A DNA stretch of 49,933 nt from Candidatus Gastranaerophilales bacterium (lineage in GTDB: Bacteria > Cyanobacteriota > Vampirovibrionia > Gastranaerophilales > Gastranaerophilaceae): assembly GCA_944325705.1 (NCBI GenBank), contig CALVBB010000016.1, forward strand, positions 1-49,933, read 5' to 3'. How positions within the stretch are numbered: position 1 is the stretch's first letter; each line of letters opens with the position of its first letter. Under the pieces are notes generated by a model that ran no database searches, was not told where the DNA came from, and saw nothing but the letters and a program-made list of their open reading frames with translations. Of this stretch, positions 34,473-42,050 are shown in pieces. A program made the translations under genes and the position numbers.

Positions 34473-34922
34473 AATCGTGCCGCCTCCCTTACAAGGGAGG
34501 TCGTTACCATTACCCCCTTTGTGATAAAGGGGTGCAGAGGAGATTTTTTAATAAAAACCATCTGGCGCTGCACACCACCTGCCTTTGAATTACCCCTCCT
34601 CGGAATCGCAGATTTTGATCCTCCCTCAAGGGGCGGACAAGAAAACCAGCAGGTCGGAATTACACATTCGAGTGGCAGAACTGTTGAAATGTTGAACAGT
34701 TTATCATTAGATATATCATTCTGAAACGTAAATTGTTGCGGCTCACAATAGTTGCAACTGTTCAGAAGCTCTTTGTTATTTGCGCCCGCAATGGAAAAAG
34801 ATTTAAAAAAATCTCCGCGCTTAATATTTTCTAAAAAAATGTGCCAGAACCCCTTGTCCTGAGCGGAAGTAAATCTACCCCCCCCCCCCTGAGAGTTTTG
34901 AAGCTATAGTTGTGTTTTGCAT
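34289..34922 (-). CDS. G-tract start region and frame-interrupted ORF upstream of the prepilin
   Basis: On the minus strand AAAGGAGGA precedes an ATG (34922-34920), ten further codons and twelve G. As sequenced the next codon is TAG, giving a 15-residue peptide. With eleven G the frame is open for 210 codons to a TAA at 34289-34291. The first 85 or so codons are unique sequence (GRFTSAQDKGFWHIF near the start). The rest passes through the interspersed repeat and overlaps the prepilin in another frame. This resembles the start of the 21491 prepilin, so it is probably the original leader of the pilin gene, now separated from it by the repeat. It could also be an independent small gene. Confidence 0.45.
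34320..34660. repeat. Cluster of interspersed intergenic repeat modules
   Basis: The segment holds, in order on the plus strand: a C/G-rich block with a hairpin CCGACATCC/GGATGTCGG (34384-34409); the (GTGAAGS)-type 7-mer module (34423-34457) also found at 17985; a CCTCCGGCACAATCGTGCCG-type block; a CTCCCTTACAAGGGAG hairpin; a CCCCCTTTGTGATAAAGGGG hairpin; and a block around 34590-34640 with CCTCCTCGG and CTCCCTCAAGGGGCGG. Its composition is much richer in G+C than its surroundings, and there is no transposase. It looks like a mosaic of non-autonomous repeats. Confidence 0.6.
34878..34889 (-). repeat. Homopolymeric tract, twelve C (G on the coding strand)
   Basis: Twelve consecutive C on the plus strand lie 30 bases downstream of the minus-strand ATG at 34922. 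It has the same distance from its ATG, within one codon, as the G10 tract at 21521. Confidence 0.85.
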
Positions 34923-35020
34923 AAATGTATCCTCCTTTTTACTTATTATATCATACCTTTTACACAAAGACAACCTGACCTTTTGCAAGAAACAGGTTGC
35001 GCTCTGCGTAAAAATATTTT

Positions 35021-37528
35021 TTAAACTGTAATTTTGTCCAGTTTGTTTCTGTAAAAGTCTGTGTTAATATTCAGCTTATCGCCTATATCAAGAAGCATTT
35101 GCGCAAGTTTTATATCTGATTTGCGTTTTTGTTTTGTATTCATATCAATAATCTCGCCGATTCTGTGGTAGATTTTTGCGTAATATGTATTTTGTGCTTC
35201 CGATATATCAATCTCAAGCTCAAGTTTTTCTATATTATCGAAAAGTTCCAGAATTGCATCAGCCTGCTGAATCTCAAAACTGTAGACAAGTCTGTTGATG
35301 TTTTTCAAAACTTTTTTTGAAAATATATTATTGGAAGCTGTTTTATCAAGTTTTACGCCGATTTGTTTGGCTTCAAAGTTAATTCCTGCAGCCTCCTGTA
35401 TTATTGCAGGATCAAGGAACCCTCCCGAGTGCATAATCAGGTCATTAAACTTGCGGCTCAGCGCATAACTTGCCGAAAGTTTAAACTCATCCGGCACGGC
35501 TAGGCTTAAATTCTGCATGTGATAGATGGATCCTTTGCTTTCTTCATACATCTCTTCGTAGGTTTTAGCAAATTTTGCCATTTTATCCTTAAGAAGTATT
35601 TGAAGAATTTTGCGTCTTTCTTCGATAAAGATGTCTTTAAGCGTAAAGTATTCTTTGCCAAAGTATTCATCCACGGCTCTGATAATTTCAGTGAGCGGGT
35701 TTTGAATGAATATTTTTATGAGTTCATTTTTAATTTTGTTATACTCGCCTTCATCCGAAAATTCTTTGAGCGCGCAGTGGAAATCTCCGCCGGCATACTG
35801 TATCAGTGCAAATATAAGGTTTGATTTCTGACGGGTAATTCTTGATTGTATTTCAATATGTCCGATGAGGAAGTTTGAGTTGCCTTTCGGAATTTTCTGG
35901 AAATCATGACGGTTTACCGTGTAGCAGTAAACATTTTCCTCATCTTCAAAATCCTGGTATAATGATGAAATTGCCCAGAGGCTCGCAATCTGTTTCAAAG
36001 TTACGATGGACGGTTTTACGAACCTTTCAAAAATATCTTTTCCGGTTCCCATTTCCGGAATATTACTTTTTGCTTCCGAAAGGATTTCAAGGAAGTGTGT
36101 TTCTAAATCTTTTTTTGTAAAACCACCTGCAAGCTGCAGTGCTCTTGCTGCATATTTCATAAGTTGTACAGGCTCTAAACCGGAAATCTCCGCAAAAAAC
36201 CAGCCGCAGCTTGTGTACATAAGCATTGCCTGACGTTGAATTTCCAAAAGTTCTGTAGCTTTTACCCTTTCTTCATCACTTAAGTTTGGCAGATAGTTTT
36301 CCTGCTGAAATTTCTCAACGCTCAATGATCCTCTGTCAAGAATTACTGAAATATAATTGTTTCTGACATCCCAAGGATTGAGTTTGTAATATTTAGGGCC
36401 TTCTTCTTCAAAAATTTTAGCAAATTCATCTCGCAAATAATCGAGCGCTTCTCTTAAAGGTTTTCGCCATTTCTGGTTCCAGCCCGGATGACCGCCTGTT
36501 GAGCAGCCGCAGTCCTCTTTCCATCTGCCTACCCCGTGGAAACAGCTCCAGCTTGACGCTTGTTTTATATCAGCTTCATAGTCGCTTCTGTATTTATCCA
36601 GATACTCGGCGTAATTTGTAATTTTGAAGCCTTCGTCCTTTGCTTTTATCTGGAGAACATAAGCAAGCGCCATATCACCGAATTTTGTATGATGCCCGTA
36701 GCTTTCACCATCGGTTGCAATGTGTACAAGCTGGTCGTAATCTCTTATTCCGGAAACCCCGTCGAGTAGTCGTTTCCCGAATTTGTTTCCGTCTTTCAAA
36801 AGTTCATCAAATGCAACGGAGCGTGAAATTGCGCCATCGTAGAAGAATAGATCAATATATTTTCCAGGAGCGGATTTAATATAATATCTGTATGAGCGTG
36901 CAGGATCAATATTTCCCCAGCTTACATCCTGCCAGTCTTTTGAGCCTTCTTTCCTGATTTTTTGAGCCTGATATGGAGAAAGAATAGTAAATTTAATTCC
37001 GTTTTCTTCAAGAACCCTGAGAGTGTCATCATCAACGGCAGTTTCCGCAAGCCACATCCCTTCAGGCTTTCTTCCGAACCGGTATTCAAAATCTCTTATA
37101 CCCCATTTTACCTGAGTCTGCTTGTCATGCTCATTTGCAAGAGGCATAATCATGTGGTTGTAGACCTGCGCTATTGCGTTTCCGTGTCCGTTATGTTCGA
37201 CTGCGCTTTCTATGTCTGCTTTGATGATTCTTTCATAGGTGTGCGGAGCAAACTTTTCCATCCACGATAATAATGTCGGCCCGAAGTTAAAGCTCATGTG
37301 CTCGTAGTTATTTACAACATCCAGAATTTTGTTTCTGCTGTCAACAATTTTTGATACGGAATTAGGGTTATAGCATTCTTTGTTAATTCTCTCGTTCCAG
37401 TCGTGGAAGGGCAGGGCGCTGTCCTGCAGTTCTATAGCTTCCAGCCACGGATTCTCTCTTGGCGGCTGGTAAAAGTGCCCGTGTATTGTAAGAAAAACTT
37501 CTTTATTCTTTTTTTCTTCATTTTCCAT
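35021..37528 (-). CDS. GH57 / DUF3536 glycoside hydrolase-like protein
   Basis: This 835-residue protein starts with a glycoside hydrolase family 57 barrel: LTIHGHFYQPPRENPWLEAI (near residue 13), FGPTLLSWME near 82, WLAETAVDDDTLRVLEENG near 160 with the likely catalytic Glu, and DGESYGHHTKFGDMAL near 273 with the Asp. From about 380 on it continues as the DUF3536-type helical region. GH57 proteins act on alpha-glucans (amylases, branching enzymes), so glycogen metabolism is the likely area; the exact reaction is unknown. The start follows CGGAG. It lies 26 bases after the OB-like periplasmic protein gene. Confidence 0.88.
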   Translation of the reverse strand: MENEEKKNKEVFLTIHGHFYQPPRENPWLEAIELQDSALPFHDWNERINKECYNPNSVSKIVDSRNKILDVVNNYEHMSFNFGPTLLSWMEKFAPHTYERIIKADIESAVEHNGHGNAIAQVYNHMIMPLANEHDKQTQVKWGIRDFEYRFGRKPEGMWLAETAVDDDTLRVLEENGIKFTILSPYQAQKIRKEGSKDWQDVSWGNIDPARSYRYYIKSAPGKYIDLFFYDGAISRSVAFDELLKDGNKFGKRLLDGVSGIRDYDQLVHIATDGESYGHHTKFGDMALAYVLQIKAKDEGFKITNYAEYLDKYRSDYEADIKQASSWSCFHGVGRWKEDCGCSTGGHPGWNQKWRKPLREALDYLRDEFAKIFEEEGPKYYKLNPWDVRNNYISVILDRGSLSVEKFQQENYLPNLSDEERVKATELLEIQRQAMLMYTSCGWFFAEISGLEPVQLMKYAARALQLAGGFTKKDLETHFLEILSEAKSNIPEMGTGKDIFERFVKPSIVTLKQIASLWAISSLYQDFEDEENVYCYTVNRHDFQKIPKGNSNFLIGHIEIQSRITRQKSNLIFALIQYAGGDFHCALKEFSDEGEYNKIKNELIKIFIQNPLTEIIRAVDEYFGKEYFTLKDIFIEERRKILQILLKDKMAKFAKTYEEMYEESKGSIYHMQNLSLAVPDEFKLSASYALSRKFNDLIMHSGGFLDPAIIQEAAGINFEAKQIGVKLDKTASNNIFSKKVLKNINRLVYSFEIQQADAILELFDNIEKLELEIDISEAQNTYYAKIYHRIGEIIDMNTKQKRKSDIKLAQMLLDIGDKLNINTDFYRNKLDKITV

Positions 37529-37554
37529 AATCTTAACTCCGTATTGTTGTCAGG

Positions 37555-38073
37555 TTACTTTTCTGTTTTGTCTGCTTTTGTGCTAATAACGGTGAATTTT
37601 TCGGCATCCATCCACACATCACCAAGTGCGTTTGAGAATACTTTGCCGCAAACTTCAATTTCATCGCCTGCATCCAGTTCAATATGTTTTTCCGCTTCTG
37701 TTCTTGTCAGGAATATTTTGAGTTCAGAAAGCGGTACGTTATGTGTTGTAACATTTCCTCTCTGGATAAGGAATGATATATATTTCTCAGAACTTCTGAA
37801 TGCCGGCTTGTAATCGAGGCCGAGTGTTGAAAATTTGTCAAACTTTGCTTTAAACTTGACATTTTTATTCAGATAAAGTTCCGGATACTCAACCATAGCC
37901 ACAGGATTAACTGTTTCGTATTCTTTAGCAGGAGAATTCGAAATGGCTTTTGTTGCCTCCGGGATAGCTGGCTTTTTAAGTTCTGCCGTTGTCTGGCCGG
38001 CATGTGTTATTGTATTAAGCCCCAGTCCTAATATTATTAAAAATGCTATTGATAACGTTTTAAGTTTACTCAT
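37555..38073 (-). CDS. Exported OB-fold-like protein, unknown
   Basis: This 172-residue protein has a signal peptide (residues about 5-25, ending THAG), a short linker and a domain with alternating strands (EYPELYLNKNVKFKAKFDKF; AGDEIEVCGKVFSN), typical of OB-type folds used for nucleic-acid or ligand binding. The downstream ATG at 38073 is chosen over the one at 38088 because GAGGG lies eight bases before it. No named family is assigned. It is the gene before the GH57 hydrolase in the same direction. Confidence 0.75.
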   Translation of the reverse strand: MSKLKTLSIAFLIILGLGLNTITHAGQTTAELKKPAIPEATKAISNSPAKEYETVNPVAMVEYPELYLNKNVKFKAKFDKFSTLGLDYKPAFRSSEKYISFLIQRGNVTTHNVPLSELKIFLTRTEAEKHIELDAGDEIEVCGKVFSNALGDVWMDAEKFTVISTKADKTEK

Positions 38074-38178
38074 CCTCAAAGCCCTCATATATTTTCATTT
38101 TTACAATAACATATTAGCACATATATTTTATTTTGTAACTACCTTACATGAGAATAATACTGAAAAATTTTTGTACGA

Positions 38179-38207
38179 TACCGGTATTACGTCTGTACCG
38201 GTATTAC
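38179..38207. promoter_or_regulatory. Tandem 12-base direct repeat, probable regulator binding site
   Basis: TACCGGTATTAC occurs at 38179-38190 and again, identically, at 38196-38207 (17-base period). The first copy lies inside a perfect palindrome ATACCGGTAT (38178-38187). They sit 46 bases upstream of the PEPCK -35 element, on the outer side, as expected for an activator. The regulator is unknown. Confidence 0.55.
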
Positions 38208-38252
38208 TATCAGCTCAAGTAATATTTCAGAAAAATAAAATGGCCTGCCTAC

Positions 38253-38281
38253 TTGTATGGTTTTTAATTTTGTGGTAAAAT
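38253..38281 (+). promoter_or_regulatory. pckA: Promoter of the PEP carboxykinase gene
   Basis: TTGTAT (38253-38258), a 17-base spacer and TAAAAT (38276-38281) lie about 57 bases before the ATG. A strong AGAAGGAGATC ribosome binding site follows. Confidence 0.6.
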
Positions 38282-38337
38282 TCCAATGTAATAAAAGCTA
38301 TTCTGCGTTTATTATTTTTTTTTAGAAGGAGATCTAT

Positions 38338-39990
38338 ATGACAACAAAAGAATTTTTTACAAATTCCGAAGAACTTAAAAAGCTTTATTCAGCTGCAAGA
38401 GCAACAATTACTGCTCCGTTTTTCGGAAACAACGTTGAGGAAGTAAAATCTGTTTCAGAAGCTTACAAGCTTGCTAAAAACAGCCCGGGTACAATTGAAC
38501 TTACCGGAATGCCGGTTTATAAACCTGAAAAAATCGGTCTCCCACAAGGGGCTAACCAGCTATTGTTTAACGACGGCACCGTTGTAGGCCGCTGTGCTGC
38601 CGCAAGAAAAATTGTCGGCGAACCGAACTGTGATTTGAAATACCTGCTTCCTATTATTCGTGAAGCTATCTACAACACACGCGACAGATTAATGTACAAA
38701 ACTGAAGTTGTCGTAGGGCTGGAAGAAGATTTTATGGTTAAGGCTCACCTGATGATTCCGGAAGGCTTTGAAAATATTATGTATTCTTGGATGCTGAACT
38801 TCCAGTACATTAATGAACAGTACGCTGAAATGTATGCAAATTCAAGAGAACTGCCGGAAGGAGATATTTTCGTATTCTCTGACCCTGACTGGTCGCATCC
38901 GGATTTCCCTTACGGTTTAACATTCTTTGATCCTGAACACAACTGTGCCGCAATCTTAGGTATGAGATACTTTGGTGAACACAAAAAAGGTACACTTACC
39001 CTTGCTTGGGGCTGTGCTGCCCGTAACGGTTATGCTTCATGCCACGGCGGTATGAAACGTTACAACCTTGATAACGGAAAATCCTTCCAGGTTGCAGTAT
39101 TCGGACTTTCAGGTTCCGGAAAATCAACAATTACACACGCAAAACACAATAACAAATACAATATTACAGTTCTTCATGATGACGCATTTATCATCAATGT
39201 TCAGGACAAATACACAATCGCTCTTGAACCTGCTTACTTTGATAAAACTGCAGACTATCCGATTGGCTGTGATGACAATAAATATATTCTGACCCAGCAA
39301 AATGCCGGCGCAATTGCACTTGCAGACGGTAAAGTCGTTTCTATTACAGAGGATATTAGAAACGGCAACGGTCGTGCTGTTAAATCAAAACTCTGGTCAC
39401 CGAACAGGGTTGACAGAATTGATCAGCCGATAAACGCTATATTCTGGCTGATGAAAGATCCGACAATTCCGCCTGTATTGAAACTTTCAGGAGCCTCTTT
39501 AGGATCTGCAATGGGTGCAACTCTTGCTACAAAACGTTCTTCAGCAGAAAGACTTGCTGCAGGTGTTGACCCTAATGCGCTGGTTGTTGAGCCTTATGCA
39601 AACCCGTTCAGAGTTTATCCTCTCTCTGTTGATTACACAAGATTTAAACAGTTAATCGCAGACGGCGTTGACTGTTATATCCTGAATACAGGCGAATTTA
39701 TGGGTACAAAAGTTAAACCTGCACATACACTCGGTATTATTGAAGCTATTGTTGAAGGCAGTGCAAACTTCCATAAATGGGAAAACTTCTCGGATATTCA
39801 AATTATGGATATTGAAGGTTTTGATGCTTCATTCTCTAACAAAGAGTATGCTGCACAGTTTGTTGCCCGTATGAATGACAGAATTGAGTTTGTAAAATCC
39901 AGAGAAACTGAAAAAGCAGGTATTGATAAACTTCCGTCAGATGCTCTCGAGGCATTGGAATCCGTTGTGAAAGAAGCCGCTAATTGTTAA
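38338..39990 (+). CDS. pckA: Phosphoenolpyruvate carboxykinase (ATP-type), divergent
   Basis: This 550-residue cytosolic enzyme interconverts oxaloacetate and PEP. The P-loop FGLSGSGKSTITHA lies near residue 257; the common ATP-PEPCK version is GLSGTGKTT. Upstream WGCAARNGYASCHGG and downstream VLHDDAFII (metal-binding Asp pair) and EPAYFDKTADYP are consistent with the fold. The C-terminal third differs from E. coli PckA, so it belongs to a divergent subgroup. GTP use is unlikely given the P-loop form but not ruled out. It has its own promoter, tandem upstream repeats and a terminator, so it is monocistronic. Confidence 0.85.
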   Translation: MTTKEFFTNSEELKKLYSAARATITAPFFGNNVEEVKSVSEAYKLAKNSPGTIELTGMPVYKPEKIGLPQGANQLLFNDGTVVGRCAAARKIVGEPNCDLKYLLPIIREAIYNTRDRLMYKTEVVVGLEEDFMVKAHLMIPEGFENIMYSWMLNFQYINEQYAEMYANSRELPEGDIFVFSDPDWSHPDFPYGLTFFDPEHNCAAILGMRYFGEHKKGTLTLAWGCAARNGYASCHGGMKRYNLDNGKSFQVAVFGLSGSGKSTITHAKHNNKYNITVLHDDAFIINVQDKYTIALEPAYFDKTADYPIGCDDNKYILTQQNAGAIALADGKVVSITEDIRNGNGRAVKSKLWSPNRVDRIDQPINAIFWLMKDPTIPPVLKLSGASLGSAMGATLATKRSSAERLAAGVDPNALVVEPYANPFRVYPLSVDYTRFKQLIADGVDCYILNTGEFMGTKVKPAHTLGIIEAIVEGSANFHKWENFSDIQIMDIEGFDASFSNKEYAAQFVARMNDRIEFVKSRETEKAGIDKLPSDALEALESVVKEAANC

Positions 39991-40020
39991 CTTTTAGCAG
40001 TTTTTTTGTATAAATACAGA

Positions 40021-40050
40021 AAACGGACTTATAACAATAAGTCCGTTTTT
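40021..40050 (+). terminator. Rho-independent terminator after pckA
   Basis: AAACGGACTTA (40021-40031) and TAAGTCCGTTT (40038-40048) form an 11-base stem with a 6-base loop followed by T. It abuts the end of the convergent HExxH gene and may serve both. Confidence 0.9.
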
Positions 40051-40052
40051 GT

Positions 40053-41087
40053 CTATTTCAATCCATCTTTAATATGTTTAGGAATTTCATCAATCATAAC
40101 TTCAACTTCTTCGTAGTCGCGTTTGCTAAAGTTTATTGGGGACTGTTCAGGTTTTTGATGATAGTCTTTGGGTTTTAGGCCAATGAACTGTTTTATCCTG
40201 TTAACTTTTTGTTTTTTAATTTCCTTTTTAAGAACAGTAACCGCTTCATCGTAGAGCTGTGAGAGCATTTCTGCTTTTGTAATATTTTCTGATATTGAAA
40301 CTTGTCCGCCTGAGCTTTGGTCTTTAAGGATATTTCGGGTAAGGAAGTTTCTCTCAGCCGTTCCTCCGGCTTTGTACGCTCTTGATTCATCTTTTAGAAT
40401 AACTTTCACCGCGTTTAATATTTTAAGATTTCGTTTGTCGCAGTCAGGAAGCAGAATTTGTTCCCGTATAATCTTTGTAATCATTTTGTGTAATTCTTCT
40501 TTTGATTTCAGTCCGGTTTGTTTAAGCAGACCGTCTATCCCTGCTCCGTAAGATGTAAAGCCATGAGTTGCGCTCGTACCTAATTTTGATTTAATAAGAA
40601 GGTGTGCCTGCATGTCTATATTTTTCTTATTTAACAGGTCTCCGTATTTTTTAGTGTAATTTTCAATAAATTTTTTCCCTCTGAGTTTCACATAGAGTTT
40701 TTCTATTGAGGCTCTAAATCCTAAGCGCTGGTTCAATACATGTTCAAGTTCATGTGTTGTCAGGTTTACGGTTTCAGCTGCTTCCATAGAATCTGTTCTC
40801 AGGTTGAGCAGGCTCCGGTTCGTTTTTGGACCCGGAATAACTGTTGATTTAGAGTTGTAAAATATCAGTTCTGATACGTCATCCTGAAGATTAAGCTCTT
40901 TTCTGGCAAAATCTTTAAAACTATCTAAATCATCCGTAATTTGTACTTTTCCAGCTTTTTTAGCACCAATATTTTTTGCCAGAATTTCTTGAACTGTTTG
41001 TGCCTTCACCCTATTCCCGTTAAGCAAATTTTCAGAAACTTCATCTCCGATTTTCCCGCAGGTTTTCATAATCTGCTTTTTTGACAT
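40053..41087 (-). CDS. HExxH-containing protein, possible metallopeptidase
   Basis: This 344-residue protein has no recognised family. The motif LTTHELEHVLNQRLG (near residue 115) matches the zinc-binding HExxH of zincins. No third ligand is obvious. There is no signal peptide, and the body is Lys/Glu/Leu-rich and helical. A frame start at 41141 is possible, but the ATG at 41087 has a better (still weak) ribosome site. A toxin- or effector-like role is a guess; a structural HExxH is possible. The gene stands alone between the PEPCK terminator and the pseudopilin gene, facing both. Confidence 0.6.
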   Translation of the reverse strand: MSKKQIMKTCGKIGDEVSENLLNGNRVKAQTVQEILAKNIGAKKAGKVQITDDLDSFKDFARKELNLQDDVSELIFYNSKSTVIPGPKTNRSLLNLRTDSMEAAETVNLTTHELEHVLNQRLGFRASIEKLYVKLRGKKFIENYTKKYGDLLNKKNIDMQAHLLIKSKLGTSATHGFTSYGAGIDGLLKQTGLKSKEELHKMITKIIREQILLPDCDKRNLKILNAVKVILKDESRAYKAGGTAERNFLTRNILKDQSSGGQVSISENITKAEMLSQLYDEAVTVLKKEIKKQKVNRIKQFIGLKPKDYHQKPEQSPINFSKRDYEEVEVMIDEIPKHIKDGLK

Positions 41088-41279
41088 AATACCTGTTGCT
41101 TTATAGATAATTTTTGATAGATTAATCTTATATAAACACATTTATATCTAGGCTTATTGTCTTATTGTAAAGAATTGTATACTCGAAAATTTTACGGTTA
41201 TAAAATAGGCTCTTTGGTGGAATTCATACAGTGAATTTATGATATAATTTTTTTATTATAATAAGGAGAGTTTTTGAGT

Positions 41280-41753
41280 ATGAAAAGAAAATCAGCGGTA
41301 ACTGTTGTTGAAATTGGTATAGGTTTGATTATCATAACCTTTATTATTCTTGCTTCTGCACCTATTATTTCGCATAATAACCAGCAGAAAAAACAATCTC
41401 AGGAAGAGTATCTTGCATCATTAAATAACAATGCTGAAAAATCTGCTGTTACAAAGCTTAAACAGCAGTTTGTTGAATTTGAACAACGTTTAAACGAGTT
41501 TAATACCAGATTAACCGGTCTTGAACAGTATGTCAGTCAGTATGTAACTAAAAATTCAAACGGCTCAACTCAAATTATCAGCAACAATAATCCCAGACTG
41601 AATGACGGAAGCTATGTTTGTAATGTTACAGGATATACTGATGAAAACGGCAATTCTGTGACGCCAAAACCTCAGGAATTTGCAGAGTTTAACAGGCAAG
41701 TTGCAGAAGGCACAAAAAAGGTTATTATGACCTGCGGTATGTATAAAAGATAA
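41280..41753 (+). CDS. Pseudopilin-like membrane-anchored coiled-coil protein
   Basis: This 157-residue protein begins MKRKSAVTVVEIGIGLIII, which fits a prepilin signal with Ala at -1, Val at +1 and Glu at +5, then a 20-residue hydrophobic helix ending APIIS. A coiled coil follows (about 50-85, QFVEFEQRLNEFNTRLTGLE) and then a small domain with two cysteines (YVCNVTGYTD; MTCGMYKR). It is more divergent than the other three pilin-like proteins and may be a minor pseudopilin. An alternative TTG start lies six bases upstream. AAGGAG lies before both. It ends at a strong terminator. Confidence 0.7.
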   Translation: MKRKSAVTVVEIGIGLIIITFIILASAPIISHNNQQKKQSQEEYLASLNNNAEKSAVTKLKQQFVEFEQRLNEFNTRLTGLEQYVSQYVTKNSNGSTQIISNNNPRLNDGSYVCNVTGYTDENGNSVTPKPQEFAEFNRQVAEGTKKVIMTCGMYKR

Positions 41754-41755
41754 AA

Positions 41756-41786
41756 AAAGAACCGGATTTTTGTCCGGTTCTTTTTT
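41756..41786. terminator. Rho-independent terminator
   Basis: AAAGAACCGGA (41756-41766) and TCCGGTTCTTT (41773-41783) form an 11-base stem with a 6-base loop. T runs on both strands make it usable from either side between convergent genes. Confidence 0.92.
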
Positions 41787-41799
41787 ATTTGATTTAAGA

Positions 41800-41976
41800 T
41801 TATTCAACTTCAATAGCGCCAACAGGGCATGCTTCTGCTGCTTCTTTAACGCAATCCATGTTGTCTGCAACAGCTGATTCGTCAACTACTGCAACATCTT
41901 CTACTTTAAATACAGCATCACAGATTGATTCACATGCGCCGCAAGCGATACAAGAATCGTTAACTTTTACTGTCAT
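41800..41976 (-). CDS. Single-cluster [4Fe-4S] ferredoxin
   Basis: This 58-residue ferredoxin has CIACGACESIC near residue 9 and CVKEAAEACPVGAIEVE at the C-terminus. This is the arrangement of monocluster ferredoxins: three Cys plus a distal Cys-Pro ligate one [4Fe-4S] cluster, and the remaining cysteines can form a disulfide. It carries low-potential electrons in anaerobic metabolism and could serve the activase or the GltD-like enzyme. The proline often found after the fourth cysteine is Asp here. The start is fixed by AAGGAGAAAG; a longer frame to 42045 lacks family similarity. Confidence 0.92.
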   Translation of the reverse strand: MTVKVNDSCIACGACESICDAVFKVEDVAVVDESAVADNMDCVKEAAEACPVGAIEVE

Positions 41977-42050
41977 TTTACTTTCTCCTTTTTTTATTTG
42001 TTTATCAACATACGTGAAAATATTCACACGCAAATTATATAACAAAATTT

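Noticed and set aside
34320-34660. Insertion sequence
   Set aside because: No transposase frame or clear terminal inverted repeats; the blocks look like a mosaic of short repeats.
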